From the NCBI GenBank assembly GCA_963835855.1, contig CAWIHA010000015.1:47040-111039 (forward strand): a stretch of 64,000 nucleotides of DNA. Reading direction: 5' to 3'. A program made the translations under genes and the position numbers. Position 1 is the stretch's first letter, and each line of letters starts with the position of its first letter. Positions 16,728 to 25,675 of this stretch are shown piece by piece. The notes beneath the pieces are model-generated. The model had not been told where the DNA came from and did no database searches. It worked only from the letters and a program-made list of their open reading frames with translations. Source of the DNA: CAWIHA01 sp963835855 (lineage in GTDB: Bacteria; Acidobacteriota; Terriglobia; Bryobacterales; Bryobacteraceae).

Positions 16728-19076
16728 ATGGACGATGCCAAGCCAGATCCGGCCGCCGGAGCCAGACCGATGGGCGCGGAGGCAGGCCTCACCGATCCAG
16801 AAACCCCAGGAGTCCCTTCGCCAGCGGTTGAATCTGCGCTGCCAGATCAGGGGCGCGCGCGTCACGATGAGGCCAACCCTGTCCGTAGCACGATATATCT
16901 GGGTGAAACGCCAGGGCTTAGCCCAGCGGGGAGTTGGGTCCGCATTTCCTCAACCGGCCAGATTCTCTGGTCACCGGAACTGTTTCGCATTCTCTGCCTA
17001 GATCCCGCAAAGGCCGAACCTTCATGGGAGGCGTTTTACCGGTGCGTGCATCCCGACGATCACGTGTTTTTTGGGGAACACAAGAAGTTGGCGCAGGAGC
17101 ACGGCTGGGCCGAATACGACTTTCGAATCGTTCAGCCGGAAGGGTCCATCAAGTGGATCCACGGAATCAGCAGCGCAATTCGAGACAAAGTAGGCGAGGT
17201 GTTTGCAGTGGTTGGCACCGCCCTCGATATTACAGAGCGTAAGAAGGCGCACGACGCGGTGCGGCGAAGCGAAAGCTTACTTGCTCAAGGAGAGCGTATC
17301 AGCCATGTAGGAAGCTGGCATTGGAACGTCAGCCTTGGAGAAGCCTTCTGGTCGGAGGAACACTTTCGCATCTTTGGCTACGATCCAGAGAAGGACCAGC
17401 CTTCCTTTTCACTGTTTCTGGCGCGAATTCACCCGGATGACAGGACCGCCGTAGAGCAAGGCGGGAGCGCTTGTGTGAGGGAGCGGAGAGACTTCGACGG
17501 GGAGTATCGAATCGTTCTGCCTGACGGGACCGTGAAATACATCCATGATGTGGCGCGGTGTTTTGTGAACCGCTCAGGCGATCTAGAGTTCTTCGGCACC
17601 TCTATGGATGTTACGGGAAGAAAGCAAGCCGAGGACGAACTGCGACGGACCGAGACGTATCTAGCCGAGGCTCAGAGGCTGGGGCATACAGGAAGTTGGG
17701 CCTGGAGTGTCGCAAGGAAGGAGAGCGTCCACTGGTCGCTGGAGCAATACCGCATATGCGGGTTCGATCCAGGAAAAGGCACGCCCCCTTCCAAAGAGAT
17801 TGAAAACCGCCTTCACCCGCAGGATCGGGATAGTGTCTTAGAAGCAGTCAGAATCGCGGTACGGGAGCGGAAAGACTTTGAAATTCATTGCCGATTCGTT
17901 CTTCCTGACGGTTCGATCAAACACGTACACAACATCGGCCATCCTGTATTCGACGCTTCCGGCGAATTGGTTGAACTTCTGGGAACGACAACGGACCGAA
18001 CCTTCCAACACGAAGCGAGCGTGGCGCTTGAGAGCGCGTACGAAGAAATCAGAATACTGAAAGACCGGCTCTATGAAGAGAATCTCGCCCTAAAGGAAGA
18101 AATCAGCCGGTCGTCGATGTATGAGGAAATTGTTGGCTCCTCGCCCGCGTTGCAAAAGGTGATGAGGTATGTAGCAAAAGTGGCGCCGACTGACGCTACA
18201 GTACTCATAACCGGTGAGACCGGCACTGGCAAAGAGCTCGTTGCTCGCGCCATCCATAAACACTCACGCCGTTCGCGCAAGCCCTTTCTCCGCGTGAATT
18301 GTGGGGCTGTTCCCGACACGTTAATCGCATCGGAACTATTCGGTCACGAGAAGGGCGCCTTTACCGGCGCCACACAGCAGCGTATAGGGCGGTTTGAGAT
18401 GGCTGAGGGCGGAACGGTTTTCTTGGACGAGGTCGGCGAGATCCCGTTGGAGACCCAGGTTGCTCTATTGCGGGTAATCCAAGAACGCGAGTTCGAACGC
18501 GTTGGAGGGCAACATACCGTGCGGGTCGACGTACGGGTGCTCGCGGCGACGAATCGTAAACTGCAAGCCGCTGTTGATGCTGGCCGCTTCCGTGAGGACC
18601 TGTTCTACAGACTCAACGTCTTTCCAATCGAGATGCCGCCGCTGCGTGAGCGGGCAGGGGACATCCGTTTGCTGGTTGAGTATTTCGTCGAGCTGTATAG
18701 CCAGATAGCAGGCAAGAAGATTCGAAAGATTGATGAGCGTACTCTCAATTTGCTCCAATCCTACCGCTGGCCCGGCAATATTCGGGAACTGCAAAATGTG
18801 ATCGAGAGGGCGGTGATCCTGTCAGAAAACGAAACCCTCGCGGTGGATGAAACCTGGCTGCGGCCGGCATCACTCGGGCCGTTTGACAGTTTAAACACTC
18901 TTGCTACGACCTTGGCCGAGCGGGAAAGAGCGATGATAGAGGCAGCCTTGTTGGAAAGCTCAGGCCGTGTGGCTGGCCCAACCGGCGCTGCCATCAAGCT
19001 CGGCATTCCGCGGTCGACGTTGGAAGCGAAGATCAGAGCACTGCGAATCAATAAACATCGCTTCAAGCCGACATAA
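16728..19076 (+). CDS. Sigma-54-dependent activator with three PAS domains
   Basis: This is a 782-residue enhancer-binding protein. Three PAS/PAC units span about 65-430, each ending in a PAC motif (VVGTALDITERK, FFGTSMDVTGRK, LLGTTTDRTF). A short coiled linker leads to a complete AAA+ domain: Walker A ITGETGTGKE near 495, the sigma-54 contact loop GAFTGA near 543, and Walker B TVFLDEVGEI. A Fis-type HTH (about 735-780, PTGAAIKLGIPRSTLEAKI) ends the protein. There is no receiver, so input is probably sensed by the cytosolic PAS domains. It is divergent from the SpoA genes. A sigma-54-like site at 19244 lies just downstream. Confidence 0.92.
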   Translation: MDDAKPDPAAGARPMGAEAGLTDPETPGVPSPAVESALPDQGRARHDEANPVRSTIYLGETPGLSPAGSWVRISSTGQILWSPELFRILCLDPAKAEPSWEAFYRCVHPDDHVFFGEHKKLAQEHGWAEYDFRIVQPEGSIKWIHGISSAIRDKVGEVFAVVGTALDITERKKAHDAVRRSESLLAQGERISHVGSWHWNVSLGEAFWSEEHFRIFGYDPEKDQPSFSLFLARIHPDDRTAVEQGGSACVRERRDFDGEYRIVLPDGTVKYIHDVARCFVNRSGDLEFFGTSMDVTGRKQAEDELRRTETYLAEAQRLGHTGSWAWSVARKESVHWSLEQYRICGFDPGKGTPPSKEIENRLHPQDRDSVLEAVRIAVRERKDFEIHCRFVLPDGSIKHVHNIGHPVFDASGELVELLGTTTDRTFQHEASVALESAYEEIRILKDRLYEENLALKEEISRSSMYEEIVGSSPALQKVMRYVAKVAPTDATVLITGETGTGKELVARAIHKHSRRSRKPFLRVNCGAVPDTLIASELFGHEKGAFTGATQQRIGRFEMAEGGTVFLDEVGEIPLETQVALLRVIQEREFERVGGQHTVRVDVRVLAATNRKLQAAVDAGRFREDLFYRLNVFPIEMPPLRERAGDIRLLVEYFVELYSQIAGKKIRKIDERTLNLLQSYRWPGNIRELQNVIERAVILSENETLAVDETWLRPASLGPFDSLNTLATTLAERERAMIEAALLESSGRVAGPTGAAIKLGIPRSTLEAKIRALRINKHRFKPT

Positions 19077-19452
19077 GTAAGATCCAATCCGCGGGCAACA
19101 AGATTTCTTGTGCGCCTCTAACGATAAACAACCCATGCCGGTATCTTGCGGCCATGGCCATTTTTATGGTGAGGTTTCGACAATTGCCCGGATTTCGCCA
19201 CGAGATACTATTTACTTGCCTTTCATTTGCTATGAGTTACGAGTGGCATTGGAAGTGCTATTGTATGACATTAATTTCCCATTCATCGAGTGAATCACTT
19301 CGCCGCGAGCGAGTAACGGGCAAGCTCCGGTTGGGCTGCGATTAGAGCAGCGACTCTTAGGCCAGCACGAACGCGGATGGAATTGCCGCGAAGGAGGACG
19401 CCTAGAAGTACTGTCACTTGGATAGCAACGGGCAAGTGAGTCAGCGCCACAT
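19077..19452. other. 376-bp intergenic region
   Basis: No convincing gene. It is AT-richer than its surroundings and contains the sigma-54-like site at 19244-19259. Confidence 0.5.
19244..19259 (+). promoter_or_regulatory. Candidate sigma-54 promoter
   Basis: TGGCA at the -24 side and TGCT at the -12 side place GG and GC exactly 10 bases apart, as sigma-54 requires. It lies about 190 bp before the NarL-like gene and just after the sigma-54 activator gene. The -12 box has TGC instead of TTGC. Without a search of the whole genome this remains a motif match. Confidence 0.35.
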
Positions 19453-20181
19453 ATGGGCTACCCCACTCCTGATGCCGCAGATATGGCGGCGCAGCGGACG
19501 CCGCCGACGAGCGGCGACAGCGGCTTACGCCGAGAGCAGATACTGCTCGTTCACAGTGACAACGCGGTACGGCGCACCTGGCGAGAGGCGCTTAGTAAAT
19601 TGGAACAAGTCGAGGGTGTGAGTGAGGCCGTCGACGCCAATCAGGCTCTGCACAGTCTGGCGTCCATGACTCCTGACGTGGCCGTCATTGAACTAAGCCT
19701 TCCCGGAATCAATGGGATTGAGCTGACGCGACAGATGATTCGGCGCCAACCGACGATCGCGGCGATCATTTGCAGCCGCCACCTGGAGCCGTCCTTGCTG
19801 ACGGAGTCGTTTCATGCCGGTGCAAGGTGTTATCTGGACAGCGATTCGGCTGACGATGTGGTGAAGGCGGTAACTTCTGCTTGCCGGGGTGGCGGCTACT
19901 TCACAGAGGATGTCCGCCGAGTTCTGAATAACATGATGCTCGAGGAGTATGTGCTGCGTTTGCGGCGCCGGGCTGTTAGCGGCCGCTACGGCACGCTGAC
20001 TTCGCGGGAGCGTGAAATCCTGCAGAAGTTAATCACTGGCAGAAGCAGCAAAGAGATTGCGAGCGAACTCAATATCAGCGTGAACACCGTGGACACACAT
20101 CGGGCACGGATTATGCAAAAGTTAAATGTACATAGCCTGGCCGAATTAACCAAGTACGCTCTGCTCGACGCGGACGAGTGA
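19453..20181 (+). CDS. NarL/LuxR-type regulator with degenerate receiver
   Basis: This 242-residue protein joins a receiver-like domain (about 28-150) to a C-terminal LuxR HTH (LTSREREILQKLITGRSSKE, then SELNISVNTVDTHRARI). The receiver lacks the chemistry of a phosphorylatable domain. The acceptor Asp is Glu80 (VAVIELSLPG), the acidic pair is reduced to HSDN, and the usual YLLKD Lys becomes YLDSD. It should thus act as a constitutive or ligand-controlled regulator; Glu often mimics phospho-Asp. A near copy lies at 23598, with long identical DNA stretches. The first 27 residues differ between copies. Confidence 0.85.
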   Translation: MGYPTPDAADMAAQRTPPTSGDSGLRREQILLVHSDNAVRRTWREALSKLEQVEGVSEAVDANQALHSLASMTPDVAVIELSLPGINGIELTRQMIRRQPTIAAIICSRHLEPSLLTESFHAGARCYLDSDSADDVVKAVTSACRGGGYFTEDVRRVLNNMMLEEYVLRLRRRAVSGRYGTLTSREREILQKLITGRSSKEIASELNISVNTVDTHRARIMQKLNVHSLAELTKYALLDADE

Positions 20182-20368
20182 ACCACACAGGGGGACAGTT
20201 GGGGCGCTATACCTTGGCCTGCCCTTAAGTACAAGCACTGGTCAAATAAGCTGTGCTGTGCCACTAAGTACTACCCTACCTGGGCTCTATTATAGTCCCC
20301 CGACGTGCAAGCCATGAATTCAGAACACCACAAAAAAGAAGGCACAACAGCAAGCTATTAGGAGTAGA

Positions 20369-22276
20369 ATGCTGTCGGGCAGGCGTCCCATGGATCAGGG
20401 TGCCAAACGGCCGGGAATTCCACCGGGTGGTGATGCTAGTATCACCGCCGGTGTGACGAGCAAAGGCATCAGGGAGCAATTGGGAAGGATCTTACAGAGT
20501 CCCCTGTTCGCCGCCGCCGAAAAGCGGAGGCTTCTGCTACGGTTTCTCGTCGAACGCTTTCTGGAAGGGCGGGGCGACGGGCTCAAAGAATATGAGGTGG
20601 GCAGGGGAGTGTTTGGTCGTCCCGCCTCCTACGACCCTCGTTTGGACCCGATCGTTCGAGTTCAAGTCAGCAACCTGCGGTCGAAGCTGAGGGAGTACTA
20701 CGCCGGCGACGGGAAAAATGATCCCGTTCTTATTGAGTTTCCGAGAGGATATGTTCCGCGGATCGAGCGACGACCCATTTTGCATATTCTCAAAAGTAAT
20801 AAGTCCAGCATTCAGGCTATCCATTCCGCCCACACTCCGCACGAAGGACACAAGAGAGCCGCAAAGACCGTCGCAGTGCTGCCGTTCCTTGATCTCAGCC
20901 CCGGTGGCGACCAGGAGTACTTTTGCGACGGTGTTACGGAGGAGATCATCAATGCCCTTTCGCAGATCAAGCAGGTGAGTGTAGTCGCCAGAACCTCTGC
21001 CTTCCAATTCAAGGGAACACATGTGGACGTTCGTCAGATTGGGACTCAACTGAACGCCCAGGCAGTGCTTGAGGGCAGTATTCGCAAGGAGGGAGATCTA
21101 CTACGGGTCTTGGCACGGCTGACCAGCGTGGAAACGGGCTATGTGCTCTGGTCGGCCTCATTTGACCGGAAAATACAAGACGTCTCTGCGGTCCAGGAAG
21201 AGGTAGCTAAGGCGATTATAAAGACCCTCAATATCAGGTCTAGCAGATCACAACAGCAGCGACTGTCGCGGCGCACTTACAAGGCGAACGCAGAGCTCTA
21301 TGATCAGTATCTTCGTGGCCGCTTCTACTGGAACAGACGGACGGAGGAGGCCCTTAGGATGGGTGCTTCCATTTTCCAGCAAATAATCGCGCAGGACCCT
21401 GCGTACGCCCCGGCATACTCAGGCTTGGCGGATTGCTACCTGTCGCTGGGCCTGTCTGACACGGACGCGCCGAAGGATGTCATGCCAAAGGCCAGTGCCG
21501 CAGCGAAGAGGGCTTTGGAATTGGACGACACCCTTGCGGAAGCATATACGTCCCTGGGGAGTGTCAAGGCTTCCTACGATTGGGAGTGGACTGAAGCACG
21601 GAAAATGTTCCAGCGTGCTATTCATCTCAATCCAGGTTATGCCACGGCGCACCATTATTACGCTATATTCAGCCTGTCTCCCACAGGCAGATTGCAGGAC
21701 GCCATAGATGAACTGCACCAGGCCATCACGCTCGATCCCCTTTCTTTGACCGTGAACACGGACACGGCTTTGTTGGCCTACTTTGCCGGAAGGCCTGACG
21801 ATGCCATAGCGCAGTGCCGGAAGACAATCGACCTGGATCCCAGTTTCTTCCGCCCGTACTGGTTGCTTGGGCTCGCTTACGCACAGAGTGGAATCTACCC
21901 AGAGGCTATACGAAACCTTGAGAAGGTCCGTGAACTGGCGGGAGGCACAACTTTCATGGCGCAGACCCTCGCTGGTCTCGCGCACGTTCATGCGATCTCA
22001 GGAAAACACGACGAAGCTCGGAAGTACATCCAGGAGCTCGAGTCTCGTGCCTGTCAAGAGTACATGTCTCCCTTCTGGATCGCCATGTCCCATGTCGCTC
22101 TGAATCAGAGAAAGCAGGTGTTTACGTGGCTGGAGAGGGCTTGCGATATGCGCGACCCGTGGCTGTTTGTGCTCCCCAATCTGCCAATCGCGGCGCCTCT
22201 CGAGTCTGACCACCGGTACCGTTCATTCCTTCACAGGATAAATATCGCGCGAAACTTCATGACCGCGCCGGGTTGA
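20369..22276 (+). CDS. DNA-binding/TolB-like/TPR protein
   Basis: This is a 635-residue protein. The first 130 residues hold a segment (EYEVGRGVFGRPASYDPRLD, then VRVQVSNLRSKLREYY) found at the head of many Solibacter regulators and related to OmpR-type DNA-binding domains. Residues 165-290 are a TolB-N/FlgO-like module (KTVAVLPFLDLSPGGDQEYF and GSIRKEGDLLRV). The rest is TPR helices (PAYAPAYSGLADCYLSLGLS; a Pro-rich break near LDPLSL). There is no signal peptide or clear membrane segment, so it is probably cytosolic. The role in transcription is inferred from architecture. Confidence 0.75.
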   Translation: MLSGRRPMDQGAKRPGIPPGGDASITAGVTSKGIREQLGRILQSPLFAAAEKRRLLLRFLVERFLEGRGDGLKEYEVGRGVFGRPASYDPRLDPIVRVQVSNLRSKLREYYAGDGKNDPVLIEFPRGYVPRIERRPILHILKSNKSSIQAIHSAHTPHEGHKRAAKTVAVLPFLDLSPGGDQEYFCDGVTEEIINALSQIKQVSVVARTSAFQFKGTHVDVRQIGTQLNAQAVLEGSIRKEGDLLRVLARLTSVETGYVLWSASFDRKIQDVSAVQEEVAKAIIKTLNIRSSRSQQQRLSRRTYKANAELYDQYLRGRFYWNRRTEEALRMGASIFQQIIAQDPAYAPAYSGLADCYLSLGLSDTDAPKDVMPKASAAAKRALELDDTLAEAYTSLGSVKASYDWEWTEARKMFQRAIHLNPGYATAHHYYAIFSLSPTGRLQDAIDELHQAITLDPLSLTVNTDTALLAYFAGRPDDAIAQCRKTIDLDPSFFRPYWLLGLAYAQSGIYPEAIRNLEKVRELAGGTTFMAQTLAGLAHVHAISGKHDEARKYIQELESRACQEYMSPFWIAMSHVALNQRKQVFTWLERACDMRDPWLFVLPNLPIAAPLESDHRYRSFLHRINIARNFMTAPG

Positions 22277-22433
22277 CCGTACGAAGCTCGCCCGGAGTTT
22301 AGCCAGCCACCCGGGAGTGCTGTAATTAACGGTTAACTACCGAAAAGTACTTCCCCATGTCAAAACACAACTGTAACCTGAATTGTCCGACAATTCCGGA
22401 CCGGGTTAGCTGCACCAGTTTTGGCCAGCTCAC

Positions 22434-22449
22434 AGGCGGCGTTATTGCG
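22434..22449 (+). promoter_or_regulatory. Possible sigma-54 promoter
   Basis: GGC and TTGC are arranged with GG and GC separated by 10 bases (GG at 22435-22436, GC at 22447-22448). The -24 box lacks the leading T. It lies about 95 bp before a possible small gene and 590 bp before the lone receiver. Weak evidence. Confidence 0.25.
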
Positions 22450-22542
22450 GTCACTTGTACCGAACGTCGAGAGCAACCTCGGACGCAAACGGAATGGGCC
22501 GATCAGGCCGGCACCGTTATCCGCCTTAATAAGGAGTAGTAC

Positions 22543-22770
22543 ATGTTCCCCGCCACACCATGCTTGCGCCAAGAGATAAAGCATCTGTGCTTGCGAAGAG
22601 CTGCACTGGACCGGCTCATCAATTCGCTCGAAGAGTATTGTCTTTTTGTCCGGACCGAGCAGGAAATGCCACCGACTCGCGGTCTCATTCAGCCGAACCG
22701 ACGCGTCTTGGCCCGGCCGGTTCGATCTTGCCAGGCATCGAAACCAATCTCAATCGGCAGGATGGCGTGA
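22543..22770 (+). CDS. Possible small protein, unknown
   Basis: A 75-residue frame starts at an ATG with AAGGAG about 8 bp upstream. The first half could form two helices (LRQEIKHLCLRRAALDRLIN, then SLEEYCLFV); the second half is Arg/Pro-rich and disordered. No family is recognised. The ribosome site is the only positive signal, and overlapping frames of similar length exist. Confidence 0.3.
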   Translation: MFPATPCLRQEIKHLCLRRAALDRLINSLEEYCLFVRTEQEMPPTRGLIQPNRRVLARPVRSCQASKPISIGRMA

Positions 22771-23038
22771 GGCGCTACCGGCTCTCAGACGAGATCTCCG
22801 ACAGGACATTACTCGTCAGCGGAGTTCTCCGCTGAGGCTCTTGGAGACGCGCTCCGAGCAGGATGTGTTTCGGCTAAGGCATCCAAATAGCCTGACACCA
22901 ATCTGTTTCACTTGAGAGCCGTTATTCCTGCACATTGGAGCGACGTTGTGTCAAATATCAAAACTATGAGAACCACGCAACAAGACGACGAGACAGGGAC
23001 CTTACCTAGGATATAACCGCCGCAGCGGGGAGATTCTC

Positions 23039-23428
23039 TTGAGCTACGCAATCCGCATTCTCATCGTCGATGACGAACCGAGCATACAGGTTCTATTTGA
23101 ACAGGTGCTTTCATCGGTTGGGTACTACGTCACGGTTGTCGGACGTTCACGTCAGGCACTGGCGCAGGTTCGCAGCCGGGAATTTGATGTTGCCGTGGTG
23201 GATCTGAGCCTGCCAGACGAAGACGGTTTCGAAGTCATCCGTCAGATGCGGTCAGCGTCTCCTCATTTGAGAATTCTGGCAATTTCGGGATTCATGGTGG
23301 GAGACGTTCCTCACCAAGCTTTAGCGGCCGGAGCAGCGGACACTCTGCTCAAACCAACACCACCTGAGACGTTACTTAATACGGTATATCGGTTAATCGA
23401 GCCGTGCGGCACCTGGGCTGGAAGATGA
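23039..23428 (+). CDS. Single-domain response regulator
   Basis: This 129-residue protein is a complete receiver with no output domain. It has the acidic pocket in LIVDDEPS, phospho-acceptor D55 in VAVVDLSLPDEDG, the conserved Thr/Ser position in LAISG, and Lys in LLKPTPP. The start is TTG 23039, with a GGGGAG site just upstream; no ATG fits. It sits between the two NarL-like paralogues, and unlike them keeps every catalytic residue. The partner is unknown. Confidence 0.82.
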   Translation: MSYAIRILIVDDEPSIQVLFEQVLSSVGYYVTVVGRSRQALAQVRSREFDVAVVDLSLPDEDGFEVIRQMRSASPHLRILAISGFMVGDVPHQALAAGAADTLLKPTPPETLLNTVYRLIEPCGTWAGR

Positions 23429-23597
23429 CCAGGAACCGACACGGCAGTGAATATGAAGGTGGGCAGCTCCAAGCCGCTCCGTCTCGCCCGGATATCGGCA
23501 CCTTACAAAGCGGCCGCCGCAGCGCAGAGCCGGCGCGCCGTTGCCTGCCACAAGGTTTCGTTGAGCCGGACTGGGCAATTGAGTGTGTCTCGCCGGA

Positions 23598-24371
23598 ATG
23601 AATCACCTGACTGAGAGATTGGTAGGCTCATCCGGACTCTGTCCAGATGCGCGCATATTGAGTCGGCCTCATGCACGGACGGTCCTCTCGCCTACGGTGA
23701 CCTCTGACAACGGCTCGCGCCGAGAGCAGATACTGCTCGTTCATAGTGACAACGCGTTACGACGAACCTGGCGCGAGGCGCTCAGCGATTTGGAACAAGT
23801 CGAGGGTGTGAGTGAGGCCGTCGACGCCAATCAAGCCCTCTGCACTCTAGCGACCATGACTCCTGACGTGGCCGTCATTGAATTGAGCCTTCCCGGAATC
23901 AATGGGATCGAACTCACGCGACAGATGATTCGGCGCCAGCCAACGATCGCGGCGATCATTTGTGGCCATAACCTGGAACCGTCCTTGCTGACGGAGTCGT
24001 TTCACGCCGGCGCAAGGTGTTATCTGGACAGCGATTCGGCTGACGACGTGGTCAAGGCGGTAAACTCTGCCTGCCGGGGTGGAAGCTACTTCACAGACGA
24101 TGTCCGCCGGGTTCTGAATGACATGATTCTCGAGGAATATGCGCTTCGACTCCGGCATCGGGCCGTTGCCGGCCGTTATGGCACGCTGACTTCGCGGGAA
24201 CGTGAAATCCTGCAGAAGCTGATCACCGGCAAAAGCAGCAAAGAGATCGCGAGCGAACTTAACATCAGTGTGAACACCGTAGACACACATCGGGCACGGA
24301 TCATGCAAAAGCTGAACGTACACAGCTTGGCCGAATTGACCAAGTACGCTCTGCTCGACGCGGAAGGGTGA
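23598..24371 (+). CDS. NarL/LuxR-type regulator, second copy, degenerate receiver
   Basis: This 257-residue protein is almost identical to the 19453 protein from its RREQILLVHSDNA segment to the end, including the LuxR HTH. The same degenerate receiver features are kept: Glu95 replaces the acceptor Asp (VIELSLPG), and YLDSD replaces the Lys motif. The N-terminal 40 residues are unrelated to those of the first copy. ATG 23598 is chosen; an upstream GTG (23583) is possible. The copies are about 4.2 kb apart and enclose the TPR protein and the lone receiver. Most differences between them are silent or conservative, so both seem to be under selection. Confidence 0.85.
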   Translation: MNHLTERLVGSSGLCPDARILSRPHARTVLSPTVTSDNGSRREQILLVHSDNALRRTWREALSDLEQVEGVSEAVDANQALCTLATMTPDVAVIELSLPGINGIELTRQMIRRQPTIAAIICGHNLEPSLLTESFHAGARCYLDSDSADDVVKAVNSACRGGSYFTDDVRRVLNDMILEEYALRLRHRAVAGRYGTLTSREREILQKLITGKSSKEIASELNISVNTVDTHRARIMQKLNVHSLAELTKYALLDAEG

Positions 24372-24714
24372 GCGCTGCAGAATGGATCGGCGGATCGCCG
24401 TCACTCAAGTTCGGCTTAGCTCCACCGAGACGCATAACTAAAGTTATCGCAATCACAGGCTGTGTGATCTCCACCGACAGAGCCACTACGCATACTTAGG
24501 TTAGACGATTTTGGTAACTGCGGTCATCATGGCACGCCGGTATTGCCGGGTTATCCACGGTAGCTTACAGTCGTATTCGCCCGGTGTTTTGGGCAGCGGA
24601 CGCAAGTAGCGTCGCCCACACTGTAAACCGCAGAGCCGCCGCATCACCCAGTGTGACCGCGACTAATGGCGGTATTGTGGGCCGCTACCATGCGGGAGCC
24701 CTGACGCGAATACT
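24372..24714. other. 343-bp region upstream of the chemosensory operon
   Basis: No gene. It should hold the promoter of the operon starting at 24715. A near-perfect -24 sigma-54 half-site (TGGCACG, from 24530) is present, but the following TTGC is two bases too far, so it is not called. Confidence 0.4.
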
Positions 24715-25086
24715 ATGCCCCTGGACCTTTTGATCGTCGATGATTCGGCAGCTATCCGGAAGATACTCCAGCGAGTATTGCACCAGGCCGAGGTTCCGCT
24801 TGGAAATGTCTATGAGGCGGGCGACGGTGTCGAAGCCTTAGCCATCCTCAAGGAGAAGACCGTTAACCTCATCTTCTCAGACATCAACATGCCGAACATG
24901 GACGGGATTCAGTTCTTAAGCCAGTTGAAAGCCAACGAAGCGTGGAGGCATGTTCCGGTAGTCATGATCACGACCGAAGGCAGTCAAGCAAAAGTGATGG
25001 AAGCAGCCCAGTTAGGGGCCAGCGGATACCTGAAGAAGCCATTTACCCCGGATCAGATCAAAGACAAGATTGCGGGGTTGATGTGA
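24715..25086 (+). CDS. cheY: CheY-like receiver
   Basis: This 123-residue single receiver is the first gene of the chemosensory run. The acidic pocket is in LIVDDSAAIRK, the acceptor is D56 in IFSDINMPNMDG, and Thr is in VMITTEGSQ. The Lys is in YLKKPFTPDQIKDKI. The sequence is typical of CheY proteins that diffuse from CheA to a motor or other target. The CheX phosphatase gene follows within 30 bp. Confidence 0.9.
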   Translation: MPLDLLIVDDSAAIRKILQRVLHQAEVPLGNVYEAGDGVEALAILKEKTVNLIFSDINMPNMDGIQFLSQLKANEAWRHVPVVMITTEGSQAKVMEAAQLGASGYLKKPFTPDQIKDKIAGLM

Positions 25087-25116
25087 GAACGATGTTATCG
25101 GCGGGGGAGTGACCGC

Positions 25117-25650
25117 ATGGCCGAGAGACTCGAACAGGAACACCTCGCACAGATGATTCGGAAGGCCACCGATGAGGTCTTTTCCACAATGCTTGGCGTA
25201 GCGATTAAGACCGATGCGGCCTATGTCGAGCAAGTTCCTCCCGAGCATTTTGATGGCGTGGTTTCATTCATCGGGCTGGCGGGCGCCTGGGCGGGGACGG
25301 GAAGTCTTTGCTGCAGCTCCAAGTTCGCCTGCAGTTTGTCGTCGAAGTTTCTGATGACGGAGTGTCCAGTGGTGGACGAGCAGGTGCTCGACGCCATTGG
25401 CGAACTCACCAACATGATCATTGGCAATGTGAAGAACGAAGTGGAAGAGCACCTGGGTCCGATTGGTCTGAGCATTCCGACAGTGATTCACGGCCGGAAC
25501 TTTGCCGCGCGGAGCTTGGGCCGCGATGCGTGGACCGTGGTGCCGTTTTGGTGTGGCGCGGACCGGCTGGATGTAAAGATCTGCCTGACGCCCAAAGAGC
25601 AGGCGGCGCACGATCACGGAGCTCGCCCACGGGCATTCATTCTCCCTTAG
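25117..25650 (+). CDS. cheX: CheX-type CheY-P phosphatase
   Basis: This 177-residue protein has the CheC/CheX/FliY fold signature E-x-x-N, with E96 and N99 in AIGELTNMIIGNVK. CheX dephosphorylates CheY-P by positioning water with these two residues. The segment SLCCSSKFACSL is unusually Cys-rich, and a hydrophilic tail of about 20 residues extends past the domain. It lies between cheY and cheA. A second CheX-like protein is encoded at 36034. Confidence 0.85.
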   Translation: MAERLEQEHLAQMIRKATDEVFSTMLGVAIKTDAAYVEQVPPEHFDGVVSFIGLAGAWAGTGSLCCSSKFACSLSSKFLMTECPVVDEQVLDAIGELTNMIIGNVKNEVEEHLGPIGLSIPTVIHGRNFAARSLGRDAWTVVPFWCGADRLDVKICLTPKEQAAHDHGARPRAFILP

Positions 25651-25675
25651 ACATTAATCCGTTAGGAGCAAACCG

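Larger units (their letters stand above)
22277..23038. other. 762-bp region with little coding signal
   Basis: Only short overlapping frames occur. It contains a possible small gene (22543-22770) and a sigma-54-like match (22434-22449). Nothing else is clear. Confidence 0.4.

Noticed and set aside
24530..24546. Sigma-54-like site before the chemosensory operon
   Set aside because: The -24 element TGGCACG is perfect, but GG and GC are 12 bases apart and the spacing must be 10.
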